This document shows, one piece after another, positions 11,015-24,618 of a stretch of 64,000 nucleotides of DNA (its first letter is position 1; every line of letters starts with the position of its first letter). The DNA is taken from the NCBI GenBank assembly GCA_029379385.1, contig CM055612.1, positions 310,001 to 374,000 of the forward strand, given 5' to 3'. Source of the stretch: Quillaja saponaria (Eukaryota; Streptophyta; Magnoliopsida; Fabales; Quillajaceae). A program made the position numbers and the translations under genes. The notes below the pieces were generated by a model. The model made no database searches and was not told the origin of the DNA. It saw only the letters and a list, made by a program, of their open reading frames with translations.

Positions 11015-11836
11015 ATGTTGAAATTAGGATTGGGAAGAATGGAGGAGAAAAAACAAGTGAGGACGCCACAACAGGCTACTTCAAGAAAAGGGTGTATGAG
11101 AGGAAAAGGTGGTCCAGATAATGCTGCTTGCACCTACAAAGGCGTACGCCAGAGAACTTGGGGGAAATGGGTTGCTGAAATCCGTGAGCCTAACCGTGGC
11201 GCCCGCCTTTGGCTCGGAACATTTGCTACGTCCCATGAAGCTGCCGTGGCTTATGATGGTGCGGCTAAAAAACTCTACGGCGCCAATGCCAAGCTCAACC
11301 TCCCAGAGTTGGCAACTACTTCTGAACCTGAAAACACTCACAGCGAGAAGAAGACAAAAATTGAAACCCAGCTGCAGGACCAGGAGGAGTCTCAACTTCA
11401 AGGTGTCCAGAATTCAGGTATTTGCACCTCATGTCCTTCTTCTTCTTTTTATGGTACTGCACCTACCATTTCTCTGAGTTTTCACGATCAAGTTGTACCA
11501 GTTTATAGCAGCTGTGCCCCATTTGATATTCCCCTTAATCAAATTAATAATGGGAAAGCTGTGGAGGACAACACCAACACCAACAATGCGGACACGAACC
11601 TGAACACGAAGCAGCTGCTGATGGGTGCTGAGAAATTAGAAGAGGGTTTCAATGGTTCCTTTTGGGGGAGTTTGAACGAGAGCTTCGCACTGTTTGATGA
11701 TCAGTCTATGTGGACAGAGGCTGCCATGTCCTTAGATCTTCCAGATGTTGGTGGAATTTTCGGAGACGAGAATTTGGTTGATGGGAGTAGCACTGGGACA
11801 TGGGACACTTCTCTGCAGTCTCCATGGCGCATGTAA
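11015..11836 (+). CDS. DREB2D: DREB2-type AP2/ERF transcription factor, DREB2D-like
   Basis: Intronless, 273 aa. Residues 25-36 carry the subgroup A-2 signature [12 protein letters not shown], basic enough to be a nuclear signal. It is followed by one AP2 domain at about 41-98 with [27 protein letters not shown], an AAVAYDGAA helix and LNLPE. Val53 and Glu58 are the two residues that mark DREB-type recognition of the DRE/CRT core. The acidic C-terminal tail with [13 protein letters not shown] and WDTSLQSPW resembles the tail of Arabidopsis DREB2D. The family activates dehydration- and heat-responsive genes. The ATG at 11015 is the first in frame; the ATG at 11039 (MEEKK) is an alternative start. 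WAT1 and TFIIF beta follow downstream, as next to Arabidopsis DREB2D. Confidence 0.9.
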   Translation: MLKLGLGRMEEKKQVRTPQQATSRKGCMRGKGGPDNAACTYKGVRQRTWGKWVAEIREPNRGARLWLGTFATSHEAAVAYDGAAKKLYGANAKLNLPELATTSEPENTHSEKKTKIETQLQDQEESQLQGVQNSGICTSCPSSSFYGTAPTISLSFHDQVVPVYSSCAPFDIPLNQINNGKAVEDNTNTNNADTNLNTKQLLMGAEKLEEGFNGSFWGSLNESFALFDDQSMWTEAAMSLDLPDVGGIFGDENLVDGSSTGTWDTSLQSPWRM

Positions 11837-14800
11837 ATTCAACCGGTGAAGCTCGGCTTAATGAGTTCAAGAAATTGTAAAACTCTAGTTTTAATCTATT
11901 TCCTGTTTGCACCAAAAAAAAAATGAGTTCAAGAAAAAATCACAGCATGTTTTATCGTGGGCATCATAAGGACTATATATGATATATAACTATAAAGGGG
12001 GTGTTTAATAAAAAATAAATTGGGTTGTAATATAATGTACATAGTATATATATGTATTATATATATAGTGCATATAACATATATATCAAGTTAATAAAGA
12101 CCTTTTTATGGTACATGATGTTGAGTATGAATGTGTGAATGTCTCTATTTTTAATTTTCTTCATCTTGTTGCCCAATAAAAAAAATAAATCTCTTATGGT
12201 ACATGATGTTCAACTTATACATATGTATTATTTTCTTTATCATGTACCATAAAAAAAAAAATTAATAAAAAAAAGACCATTGAAATCTCTGCTGTATTAG
12301 TGCTTCAAAAGACAACCGTGAGTATGTATAATAGCCAATGCCATTCCTTCTTTCAGTTATATATTATAAAAATAATAATAATTTAAAACGCAGCCTACAA
12401 AGTGAAAGTCGTAAGAATCTGCTGAATTGAAGATGTTCTGAACTCTGAAAGGAAAGTTTAGGTCTAAATCAATACTAGTATACTATTGGTGCTACACTGC
12501 CACTGTCTTCTAAATTATCACTGGCGGCTCATGTATACAATTTAATCCAATAAAATTGGGATGTCTCTGTTGATTTGGAATGTCAGTGAGTATCATGTTA
12601 CTGAAATATTATTATTATATTGTTCATCAACAAATTTGTGTACTCGGGTTTAGGTATATAAAATTTTGCTAATTAGATCTATATATACATATATATAAGA
12701 AAGAGAGGTGGGCAACCTCTTGCAATTGATGTCTGCCTACATATATGTATTGCTTATACATGCATGTGTCTTTCCTTTCTTCTACTTCACTATCACATAG
12801 TTAATCATATAATTAAGTTTTTTTTTTTTGTACAAAATGGGGTTCACTACTAAAATCTGATTTAGCTTTAATCTTTCTATAGAATATGTTACAACCATTA
12901 ACTATTTTTGAAGAAATAATCACTTTAGGATAGATATATTGTTTAGTTAAGTAATTAAGTAAAACGATTGAAATGGAGCCTATAAAGTAGTGAATCATAG
13001 TATCCATTTAAGATAGAGAGAAAACTAGATTACCAACAAAGCACAGCTGTTACATTTGAAAATTTACTGTATAGACTTTTAAAATTTTATATAAGCATTA
13101 AAAAACTCGCACTAAACGACAATGACGCTCATAATTATTTTATGGGGTTGAAAAATTAATGTGCGGTGCACATAACATTAAAGTCGTGCTTACGAATGCA
13201 AATAAGACTATTTTGAAACAAATATATTGTCGTTATTCTAAGTAGATAAGGCGTTTATTGACGCAACCTTTTTATCACTTTCTCTTCTTTTCTTTTCTTT
13301 TTCTCTCTCTCTCATTCTTTGCTAAATATTTTATTTTTATTTTTCAAGTTTTGGGAGAGTCGGTTTCTGGCATTGTCTCCCTAAGTTTTTCTTTGAACTT
13401 AGGAATTTTAGTTTGTTCTATGGAGATTTAAAAGAATTTAAGTCATTCATGAATAACTTGGTTTTGTATGAGCTTGTTCATTTTTATAATTGGTTTCATT
13501 GCATGCTTATACTCGTATAATCTTTTGAAATTAGTCTTTTAGTATTTTTAAGTTTTAACTCCTAAAAAAATAAATAAAATAATTAGTGGTTAATTATGTG
13601 TCACTTGGTGAGTTATAGAATTGTAATGAATCGTGTTAATTAATGAGATTTTTATTGCTAGTAATAAGTGTTTAATTGTTATTAGCGGTGAGTTATAGTT
13701 AATAGAGAGTTGTCAATTAGTGAGTTAGTAATTACTAGTATAAATATATATATTAAGTCTTATAATATTGAGATTTACCTAAGTGGTATCATTACTTATA
13801 TTAATTATGAAATGCATTGTTAAATTTCACTTACAATATTATCATCACTTATAAATTTTCAAATATGTGTTTGTGTATGAGTGTCCACCATATTTTAACA
13901 AAATGGTAATGTGTGCTAATCACACATTTCCAACATAATCATAAGCTTCTTATTTTCTTAAAAAAATATAATGTGTAAGATTTGCAATGATATGCTTTAG
14001 TAAAATAATTGGAACGACATACTCTTAAATTTGGTGCAAGAGTATATTTTTAAGAGAACTTTACACAATATTTCTTCCAAAAAAAGAAAATTTTTAATAA
14101 GAATACTTTGTATATGTGTACATGCAAAATTGAGGTTAGTAATACAAAAAAAATAAAAAAACTATCAGTTTGGGTGAGATATTTAACTTCTAATTTTGAA
14201 AAATGATTTCCTCCATAGTATTATGTTATCCCGACAATAAAATGAAGGTTGAAGATTGTGTTTGGGTTGGTTTATGAGATTTATGAGGATTTTATTCCTA
14301 TAGTATCCTCTAAAAAAATTAAAACTGATAAAATCAATAAGGATTACACATCTTATTGACCATCAAGTCAATTTCCTTATTGTTGATGAGTGTTTTTGTT
14401 TATTTGCTCTTTCCATCACCCCTTTCTTTTATTTTTTTCTTCATATAGCTTTACCCTACTTATTTAAATATTTTAACTTTTTTAATGTTTCAATCTATTG
14501 TGGATTTAGTTAATTAAAATTTAATTTGCTCTCTTTTTTCTAGTGTCGTAGGATTTATATTATTATCTTTATAATTGCCAAGGAGGCAAGAGCCTTTCTA
14601 TAAACTTAGAATATATATATATATATACATATATTATTATTTAATGTACTACTTGTTCAGCTAAATTTCAGGAAAAAAATATTTTATAAATAAGTATTTT
14701 TGTTTTCCAGTTTTCAAAAGTGGATTGAAATTTTAGAATTTTATTCTATTGAAATTTTATTTTTATTAGAGTTGTATTCCACCTAATTTTAATACATGTT

Positions 14801-15737
14801 TTTGTATAAAGATCTTATTTCTCATTAGCGTCTTATTAGACTTAGATTCTTCTATTTAGTCCTTTTGTTTTTTGTTTTTTGTTTTTTGTTTTTTTTGCCT
14901 CTTACGAGGAATCATCAAAAAGTGGTTCACTTGGCACGAGAAATCGACCTTTATGATGTTAAAACGACGCAGTCTGATATAATATTAGGCGCTCACAAGT
15001 CGCAAGCTTGCTCATATTGTGCCGTACAATACAGGTGACTGGTGATCAGTTGCAGAAGCCTATGCACATAAGATAGGCATAGACTGATAGCCCATTTTAT
15101 GTTGGACTTGTTGCAGAAGCCCATTCAATGTAATTGTTATGCAACAAATAAGAAATAAGGAGAAAGAGAATTTGAGCACATCAATTAATATTTTGTCATT
15201 TAAGGACATTAATCTACATCATCTAGTGTCAAGACATAAATTGCTAGACATATCAATAATTGGACTGTTAAATATCTATTAATATATGAAAAAACACTTG
15301 TAAAATATTTGATAATATATCAAAGTTTGTAACATATAAATCGTTAAATAAGGAAACAATTTATCTGGAAATGCTGTTCATTTGCCTAAAAGTAAGTCGA
15401 TTCATTTTGAAAATATTTTTTGATGATTTAACTTAAAAATGATCTCACTTCAAAATGGAGAATAGCATTTGTTCGTGGAAATATAAAGATTCGTTAAACT
15501 CGTAAAATAGTTTTCATGATTCTGTTATATATTCTTTCTATTTTCCACTCTGTATATTAGGGTGTGCTAAATCTTTTGTATTTTCTCTTCTACACGAACC
15601 AAAAAATATCAGGAAAACCGATCTTGATTTGTTTTCTTCATTTCCTTTTTTCTTCCCTCATCTTGACTTTGTGTCATCAATGAATTGGACAACTTTTCTA
15701 TTTTAAAGTAAAAAATAAGAAAATTATATAGAGTACT
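11837..15737. other. AT-rich intergenic DNA
   Basis: No coding content is recognised. The stretch holds the 3' flank of the DREB2D-like gene with several aataaa-like signals, AT dinucleotide runs, and a short gttttttn microsatellite (14863-14897). An inverted pair aacgacaat/attgtcgtt lies at about 13115 and 13228. The region ends at the left edge of the WAT1 tandem duplication. Confidence 0.5.
14863..14897. repeat. (TTTTTTG)n microsatellite
   Basis: Four to five consecutive units of about seven bases made of a T run and one G. Confidence 0.7.
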
Positions 15738-18700
15738 CAATCATATCTTTTATAATTTGAGAATGAAATCTTTTTTTCTTTTTCTGCTACTAAGGGGATG
15801 GAATATTTAATACATTAGAATAGAAAGAAAATATTCATATGCCCCATTTCTTGTATTCTCAGCTGAAAAGGAAAAAAAAAATTCATCAGGGAAAAAGAAA
15901 GTCAATTGCTGGGAGAGAATGGAGAGGATATTTGCTGGAGAAGAGAATATATGAGAATGTCCTAATAGAACTAATGAAAGGATATGCATTCAATTTGCTT
16001 TAATGAATAATTTATTTTAGCAGGATGAAAAACTTTTGACTTCCGTTTGATATCGGTTAATTTTAATGAAAGGGAAAGAAACAACAAAGAAAAACAGAAA
16101 GACTAATTAAGGTCCAGTAATTGCTATTTTAGGTAATCATGCCACGTCAGTATTGTCTACTTCAAAGAGTAGCTGCAAAGATGGCGAAAGATGTTCCAAT
16201 TTAGTTCACAGTCTTGATCATCCAATTAAAATTGGCCAAATAGTCAATTGCTCTATTACCCTCTACATTAATACTTTATTGTCTTTCTTATTAATATCGA
16301 CTATTTTTAAAATGAAGTATTTAGAATAGGTTAAATTTCTAAATGAATTTCGAGTAAGAGAAAAAGTTACCTAAGATTATAGAACTCGTAGGATAAAATT
16401 GTTTAAAGAAAAAAAAAAAAAAAAAAAGAGAGGGAAAAGAAAACTTCATCGTCTTAATAAAGTAGAGGGAAAAAGAAGAAAGAAATTATACATGATGAGT
16501 TATCTTCTAATGATGATGATATCTTGGGATCAGTTAATCGATCGAAATCATGAAAGTAAATCCCACCCGCAACTTTGTCAATTTGCCCAGTCTTTTTTAT
16601 AAAGTATTATAATCATCAGACGTGGCTGGACTTTTAGTAATTCAATTTAACAATATTGTCCCACTATCCTCAATCATTAACTGCTTTATTTGCTGAAAAT
16701 TAATAATCAAATACTAAAGATATTTATATATATAAGTTTAAAACAATAAATTACAGGCACAAAACAATATTAGTTTAAGTGATTAGTTATAATTGAACTC
16801 AAATATTATTAATTTCTGAAATGTCAAGGATTCAAGCATATTCACATTATAATTTTTAAAAAAACTATACTAAAAAGTGAGTAATCACGTATCTCTACCA
16901 CCTAGCTAGTTCTGATATCTCATTATGTATCAAATTGGTAAAATCCGTAGAGGTTGCATGAGTGTTGCTATGATGCTTCTTTGCTAATTGCAGCATGCTT
17001 TGTCTATCTTTAGCAATAAATTTTGTTTACCAATGAGATTATTTTTTACTTAAAGATAATTGGAAGAATAAATTAATCTCTACTTAAAGAAGATCGAAAC
17101 TCAATCTTTTAAATCAATCAAGGTGACAATTGATTGAAAATAAAGAAAATTTCAATGAATTTTGCAATGAGCTTATTGTTTTTTTTCCATAAATAACAAA
17201 TTCATAATTAAATAACATATAAAAAGCAAATCGGATTTCAGGCTATGGGCCCTACATCGTGACAACCATCATCATATTCATTCCCTTAAAATCTCTCTTT
17301 CTTCTAATGTATAGCTTACTAAGAGAGCATTTCATTAAACCAAAAGAGAAATCCCAAAAATAAAAATAAAAATAAAAAGAAACCTTTCATGCACACATAA
17401 TTAAACTACTTGATATGATGAAGGTAGTAGTAACATCATTCCTCGTTAGGACATTGTTGATTAAACACTTTCAGTTGATGGAGGAAGGAGTGGCTGAGTA
17501 AGAGACATCTTGTTGGCTGTGGCATGCATTTCTGTTGTTGTTGCTGTTGTTGTGCTCCAGAGTGGACTGAATCAAAAGATTTTCCTTTGCAAATTTCTTC
17601 TCTTCGCTTCTACCCCACAACACGAGGTACAATCCTATTATGATCAGAATTGCCCCAATAATCCTACGTATACATCACGAACCACATTTCATTATTTAAT
17701 TTGTAGTGTATAATTTTTCTAGAAAGAGAAAAAAAAGTAAGAAATATATTTTGAAAGGTTATTTTCACTGTTCAGCTGTACCCCATAGCCCTCGTCAACT
17801 TGTCATTTTGGTGTATCCCATTTGTCGTTTAAAACTAATTTATATATATATATCAACCTAATACTTGGACCCCTCGTGTGGGATACTTTATTCACTAGCT
17901 TGGACTTAATCAAACACAGAGTCAAATTGTTCAAATTTTATGGCTAGGGACCAAAAGGTAGGCCGCGGGCCAAACAATGCATTATTGTGATTATTTAGTT
18001 CACTAGCTAGAAAATGAAAAACAACACGGATAATGTCAGAAATTGATGGAACATAAATAAGTAATTGAACGTACCCGCCCAAGTAGAATTCTTCGCCTAA
18101 AGCAATGGAGGCCACAATAGCTACAACCAGAGTCTGAACAGGTTGATAAACGGCAACAAAGACAGGGCCACCTTTGTCAATGCACCATGTCTGTACAGCG
18201 AAAGCGATTCCAGATGCCACCTACACCCTGCATTATATTCTACTTATTTTAAACCAATTTCCAGCACATACAAAAACTCTCATTCTCACTTATTCCTGTC
18301 AAAAATATCCACCAGGAAGCCTCTACTACACTCCCAATATTATTTCCTGCACAATTTTTTTTAAAATTTTTTTTTAACAAGATCCTAAAGAATCATCTGA
18401 GTACGTGGCTACTAATTACCGCATAAAAAATTGTGAAAACTTCTTCACCGGAGTGAAAGATCCAAGCCTGGGCGCTTCTCTCAAAGATCAACGCTATAAT
18501 CATAAACTGAATGAGTCCAAAGAAACAAGTGTAGGACGTGACAGAGAGGCGAGCAGGGTACTTCTTGAGAATAGGTGCTTGCAACACAAGCCAACCTGAC
18601 CAGGACAAGCAATGGCAAATCAGGTACAAGCATCCAAGTGCCCAGCTCTTTCCATTAGCCTCTTTTAACCGTGAAACATAAGACGGCGACGTATTAGAAG

Positions 18701-19690
18701 TTAACAGAGGAGGAGATGGGCTGTATATTACTGGACCCTGGTATAATGTTATCACCGATGCTCCGGCCACACAGAATATGGTCCCTAGCACTTTGGCCAC
18801 CCCGTCTTTTCGGTTTAGCCTCACTTGCTCTATCCTGCAATATTATTGGTGAAATAAGTCCATTTTGGAATTAATTATTAGTATATGTATATATATGTCA
18901 AAGATATAAAGAAGGGAGCTAGAAAGATTAACGGAGAAATTGCCTGAGTATGGTTGCCATGAGAAAAGTAATAGCAGGGACAGAGTTCTGTATTGCTGAG
19001 GCAAAGGTAGGCGATGTGTTGTCTAAGCCAAGCAAGTAGAATCCTTGGTTTGCTGTTATTCTGTTGCACAAAATTTTATTCATCGACAATTTATCAAATA
19101 ATAACTTTATATATAGTAAATATATCTCTTTCCGGAAAAAGAATTATTGAAACATGGGTTGACTAAATTTTAGTTATTTATGTATTATACCCGACAAGAT
19201 GCGAGAAGGAAGAACTGAACAAGAAATTTGAGAGTGATGGCGGGCCTCCCCTTCCTGAGAAAAGAAAATTTAAAACATGAACTAGTTAGAAAATTGATAG
19301 TAGTACGTAAATTGTTGTTAGAAAATTACTAGATAGTTAATTAGGACGCACGTACTTCTCTAAGAAGTATGCAAAGGGAAGGAGGAGAAGCAAAGCAATG
19401 ATGTTTCTGTAAATTGGGAACAAAAGTTTGCTAATGCCCATATTAAGGGCAGCTCTTGAGACAACATGATACCCAGCATAACCAAACTGCAGAGCCAACA
19501 TGGCTCCGTGCAGCTGAAGTCTTTCGGGTATTGAACAGCCACATTCTGTTAGATGAGGCTGCAGAGCCAGAATCAGCCATATTCCTTGAAGCTTAAGCAG
19601 CGGAGCTAGCTAGCTCACTATTAAGATATGAACTATACCAGCATGAATGAATGTTTTCTGCAAGAAAAACTCTTTCACATATATAGAACT
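15738..19690. repeat. Tandem segmental duplication, unit 1 (carries the decayed WAT1 copy)
   Basis: This unit is directly repeated as unit 2 (19691-24621). Similarity begins at the same sequence in both (caat-atatcttttataatttgag) and runs in order through shared flanking blocks. One such block is the acgtggctggactt segment near 16620, matched near 21155. Similarity continues across all exons and introns of the WAT1 gene into about 110 bases upstream of its start codon. Unit 1 has about 250 bases near 16060-16310 that are absent from unit 2. The unit is shorter overall because unit 2 carries additional AT-rich DNA. Confidence 0.85.
17471..19580 (-). pseudogene. WAT1-like transporter, downstream tandem copy with several frameshifts
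   Basis: Six exon equivalents align with the intact copy: 19356-19580, 19123-equivalent exon 2 (about 19195-19256), 18944-19060, 18420-18834, 18075-18227 and 17471-17650. Relative to that copy there is one extra base after codon 14 (MW/CSIPE, about 19540), one in exon 2 at about 19199, one at the exon 5 start (about 18222), and one in the C-terminal tail (about 17520). The first two cannot be read through. The exon 5 one could be avoided by an acceptor seven bases downstream, with loss of two residues. The tail one replaces the conserved ending. Exon 4 (RKDGVAKVLGT to FTIFYA) is fully open. The copy also lost all promoter upstream of its TATA-like box. An internal ATG (MLALQFGYAG) could avoid only the first lesion. 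Confidence 0.85.
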
Positions 19691-20299
19691 CAATTATATC
19701 TTTTATAATTTGAGAATGAAATCTTTTTTCTTTTTCAGCTACTAAGGAATGCAATATTTAATACATTAGAATAGAAAGAAAATATGCATTTGCCCCGTTT
19801 CTTGTATATATTGGCCACTGAAAAGGAAAAAAAGAATTCGTAAATAAGATTTGAGTAGTAAACAATGCATGAATATAGAGCATTTTTTTTTTTCTTCAGG
19901 GAAAAAGAATGTAGGAGAGATTAGGGAGAGGAGGGAATAAAAGAGAGATATTTGCCGGAGAAGGGAATATATGAGAGATATGCAATTTGCTTAATGAATA
20001 GTTTTTCTTTATCAGGATGAGAAAACTTTTGACTTCCTTCAATATCGGTTATGTTTAAAGTGATAGTATTTAGAATAGGCTAAACTTCTGAATGGATTTC
20101 AACTCCATGTGAATTTAAAATTTTATTGAAAAAAATGGTGTGAGTTTTTTCATTGTTAGTTGTGAGATCAAAGTATGTTTTCATCAGAAATTTTCTGAGT
20201 GGTTTATACAAGGAGGAAAAGATACCTAATATTATGAGTCGGATGTTATATAACTCACATTATACCTTTCAAATGAGAGATCGTTTGAGAACTTCAACT

Positions 20300-20860
20300 T
20301 AGACAGTTATTTTCAAATTAATTAAGACACTTACTTTATATATATATATTATTGTTTAGAGGCACTTTACCAAAAATTGGTAAGTATAATCACCGAAAAA
20401 TGGTGACATGCTAATTTTTTTTACACCTCATTATTATTATTTTTCCTTAATCTAGTCTTTTATTTTATTTTTAATTACCTATCTAGTTATTAATTAACTA
20501 AATATATAAGATGAATATTAAAGAGTATCAACTAATATGATATTTTTTTTATATTTTTTTTTGTCTTTTCATTTATATTTTTATTACCTATTATGAGATA
20601 AAACTTACGAATTTTATGAAAATTAATCTTTTTATATATTCACAAAATTTTGTTTTATGGTGAATAACATTAGGAAAATATTAAAAAATAAAAAATTATA
20701 GAAAAAAAGAAAAATAATCATGTCATTAATATTATTAAATATGTATTTTAATATTATTATTTTTAGAATAATGAAGTTAAGGTAAAAAATATATATATAA
20801 AATTGATGCTCATTAATTTATGAATTTTAAGAAATAACTAGAAAATATTTAAAAATAAAC

Positions 20861-20891
<31 letters not shown>

Positions 20892-21060
20892 GAGAAAAAA
20901 ATATTATAATATATAAAAAATTAATATATTACTAGTTTTTCAATAATTATACTCACTAAATTTTTAATAAAATATCATCAAACTATATAATATAAAATGA
21001 GTGTTTATTTTATAAAGTTAAGATCCACCAATAACTCCTTTAAATAATTATTGTTATCCT
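20300..21060. other. AT-rich insertion specific to duplication unit 2
   Basis: This stretch lacks a counterpart in unit 1 and is almost entirely A/T, with TA runs at about 20338-20350 and 20861-20883. No terminal repeat or coding content is visible, so I cannot assign it to a transposon. Confidence 0.4.
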
Positions 21061-22350
21061 TGGAATCCGTTAATCGAATCATAAAAATAAATCCTACCTG
21101 CAACTCTGTCCAATTTGCCCATGTCTTCTTTATAAAGTATTATAACAATCACACGTGGCTGGACTTGTAGCAATTCAATTTAAAAATATGGTCCCACTAT
21201 CCTCTATCCTCTATCATTATCTGCTTTATTTGCTGAAAAATAATAATCAAATATAAGATATTCAGATTTTTCATATATCTATAAAGAAAAGTTTTAAATG
21301 ATAAATGTACAGAGAAATTTTACTCCAAGAATAAAATCAATTAAAAATCACACATGTGAATTTAATCTAGACTCCGCTAGCTCTTAATAGTTGAAATTCA
21401 GGCATAAAGAAAAGAAATTCTATCCATCACCAAAATTTATCATTCTTCTTTATATAGATCTTATAATTATTTTCTATTTTTTTAAAATATAAAAATATGA
21501 TGTTTGTTTGCAGAGAATTTGAATTTTCTATTAGTTTTGAGAGAATTCATCCTGTAAATTGAAAGAAAAAAATTTGTACAAAACTTTACTAAAAAATGAA
21601 GTAGTCATATATGGTCGGTCATGGTTATGTACACGGTGCTGATTTTTTATGTCACTTTATTTTGGTAAGATAAATGGAAAGATAAGTATCCTATAAGTAA
21701 TATTATGACCACATTATTATCACCTAGGTAATTCCTGTACCTCAGTAGTCATTATGTATCAAATTGATAAAATTCCGTAGAGATTGTATGAGTGTTACTC
21801 TGATGCTTCTTTGCTAATTGCAGCAAGCTTTGTCCATCTTTAGCAATAAGTTTTGTTTACCAATGAAATTATTTTTTACTAAAAGTTAATTGGAAGAATT
21901 ATTTAATCTCTACATAAAGAAGATAGGATGAATAAAATTACTGATTGAGATTATTCACGGATTGATGGAAACTTTATTAAATCGAATTGAATGTTTTAAT
22001 CAATCAAGGTGACAACTGATTAAGAATAATCAAAATTTCTATGAATTTAGTAACAACTTATTGTTTTTTTTTTAATTTTTATAAATCACAAATTCATAAT
22101 TAATTAACATATATAAAGCACATTGGATTTCAGGCTCTAGGCCCTACAATTGTAACAACCATAATCATATTCATTCCCTTAAAATCTCTCTTTCTTCTAA
22201 TATATATCTTACTAAGAAAGCTTTTCATTAAACAAAATAGAAATCCCAAAAATAAAAAAGGAAAAGAAACCTTTCATACACACATAATTAAACTACTTTA
22301 TATGATTTAGGTGGTAGAAATAACATCATTCCACGTTAGAATTTTGTTGA

Positions 22351-24506
22351 TTAAACACTTTCAGTTGATGGAGGAAGGAGTGGCTGAGTAAGAGACATCT
22401 TGTTGTTATGGCTTGCATTCCTGTTATTGTTGTTGCTGCTGCTGCTGCTGTTGTGCTCCACAGTGGACTGAATCAAAAGATTTTCCTTTGCAAATTTCCT
22501 CTCTTCGCTTTTACCCCACAACACGAGGTACAATCCTATTATGATCAGAACTGCCCCAATAATCCTGTATATACATCACGAAGCACATTTGATTATTTAA
22601 TTTATAATTTATGATTTTTCTTGAAAAACATAAAAACAAAAAGAAAAAGATTTTTGTAGTCACAACTCACACATGGTGCATCGATCTCCTTCTATTTCTA
22701 CTTATATTTCTTTTACCAGTTTAAAAGGTAGTATTCACTTTTTAACTGTGCCCCATAACCCTCGTGAACTTGTCGTTTGGTGTATCTTATTTGTCGTTTT
22801 AAAACTAATCTCTCTCTATATATATATATATCAACCTAATCCTTGGACCCCTGGTGTGGGATACCTAATTCACTAGCTTGGACCCCAATTGGGGGCCAAA
22901 CAATTCATTATTGTGATTATTTAGGTCACTAGATAGAAAATGAAAAGCAACACACGGATAAAGTGAGAAATTGATTGAAGATGGGCACATAAATAATCAA
23001 TTGTAACGTACCCGCCCAAGAAGAATTCTTCGCCTAAAGCAATGGAGGCCATAATAGCGACAACCAGAGTCTGAACAGGTTGATAAACGGCAACGAAAAC
23101 AGGGCCACCTCTGTCAATGCACCATATCTGTACAGCGAAAGCGATCCCAGATGCCACCACACCCTGCATAATGTATATTTCTACTTATTTTAAGTTTTTA
23201 ACAAATTTCAAGCACATAAAAAAACTTTCATTCTCACTTATCACTATCAAAAATACCCGTCAGGAAGACACTATTACACTGCCAATATCATTTCCTGCAC
23301 AATTTTTTTATTTTTTTTAACAAGATCCTAGAGAGTCAGCTGAGTACGTGGCTACTAATTACCGCATAAAAAATTGTGAAAACTTCTTCACCGGAGTGAA
23401 AGATCCAAGCCTGGGCACTTCTCTCAAAGATCAACGCGATAATCATAAACTGAATGAGCCCAAAGAAACAAGTGTAGGACGTGACAGAGAGACGAGCAGG
23501 GTATTTCTTGATAATAGGTGCTTGCAACACAAGCCAACCTGACCAGGACAAGCAATGGCAAATCAAGTAGAAGCATCCAAGTGCCCAGCTCTTTCCATTA
23601 GCCTCTCCTAACCGTGAAACATAAGACGGTGACGTATTAGAAGTTAACAGAGGCGGAGATGGGCTGTATATTACTGGACCCTGGTATAATGTTATCACCG
23701 ATGCTCCGGCCACACAGAATATGGTCCCTAGCACTTTGGCCACCCCGTCTTTTCGGTTTAGCCTCACTTGCTCTATCCTGCAATATTATTAGTAAAATAA
23801 GTCTATTTTGGAATTAATTATTAGTATATGTATATATATGTCAAAGATATAAAGAAGGGAGCTAGGAAGATTAATGGAGAAATTGCCTGAGTATGGCCGC
23901 CATGAGAAAAGTAATGGCTGGGACAGAGTTCTGTATTGCAGAAGCAAAGGTAGGCGATGTGTTGTCTAAGCCAAGCAAGTAGAATCCTTGGTTTGCTGTT
24001 ATTCTGTTATCAAATAATAAATTTTTTTATTATTATTAGAATAAATATATTTTAGTCGGAAAAAAGAATTCTTTAGAATTGAAAAATGGGTTGAATAAAT
24101 TTTAGTTATTTATGTATTATACCCGACAAGTGCGAGAAGGAAGAACTGAACAAGAAAATTGAGAGTGATGGCGGGCCTTTCCTTCCTGAGAAAGGAAAAG
24201 TTAAAACATGAACTAGTTAGCAAATTGATAGGAGTACGTAAATTGTTGTTCGAAAATTACTAGATAGTTAATTAGTACGTACTTCTCTAGGAAGTATGCA
24301 AAGGGAAGGAGGAGAAGCAAAGCAATGATGTTTCTGTAAACTGGGAAAACAAGTTTGCTAATGCCCATATTGAGGGCGGCTCTTGAGACAACATGAAACC
24401 CAGCATAACCAAACTGCAGAGCCAACATGGCCCCGTGCAGCTGAAGCCTTTCGGGTATTGAACACCACATTCTGTTAGATGGGGCTGCAGGGCCAGAATC
24501 AGCCAT
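22351..24506 (-). CDS. WAT1: WAT1-type EamA/DMT membrane transporter, intact copy
   Basis: Six exons on the minus strand: 24283-24506, 24123-24185, 23887-24003, 23363-23777, 23012-23163 and 22351-22564. They total 1185 bases (394 aa) with an open frame throughout. The protein closely follows Arabidopsis WAT1 (walls are thin 1): GYAGFHVVSRAALNMGISKLV, LDNTSPTFASAIQNSVPA, CLSWSGWLV, RLSVTSYTCFFG, GIAFAVQIWCIDRGGP and KSEERKFA. Two EamA halves with about ten membrane helices are expected, and the tail is Asn/Ser-rich ending LTQPLLPPSTESV. WAT1 is a tonoplast protein linked to auxin export from the vacuole and to secondary wall formation. Intron 3 uses a GC donor (AG/GCAATT) where all others use GT. 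The downstream tandem copy is decayed. Confidence 0.93.
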
Positions 24507-24608
24507 ATTCCTTGAAGCTTAAGCAGAAGAGCTGGCTAGCTCACTAATAAGATATGAACCACTATACCAGAGTGAATGAATGTTTTCTGCGGGAAAAACT
24601 CTTTGACA

Positions 24609-24618
24609 TATATAAAAC
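24609..24618 (-). promoter_or_regulatory. Putative TATA box of the intact WAT1 copy
   Basis: On the minus strand TTTATATATG lies about 103-112 bases upstream of the ATG. The decayed copy has the matching sequence at 19678-19687. The duplication end point falls just upstream of this element, so only the core promoter was copied. Confidence 0.5.

Noticed and set aside
13090..13260. Possible small transposon with aacgacaat/attgtcgtt inverted pair
   Set aside because: The inverted match is only nine bases and no target duplication or clear ends could be seen.
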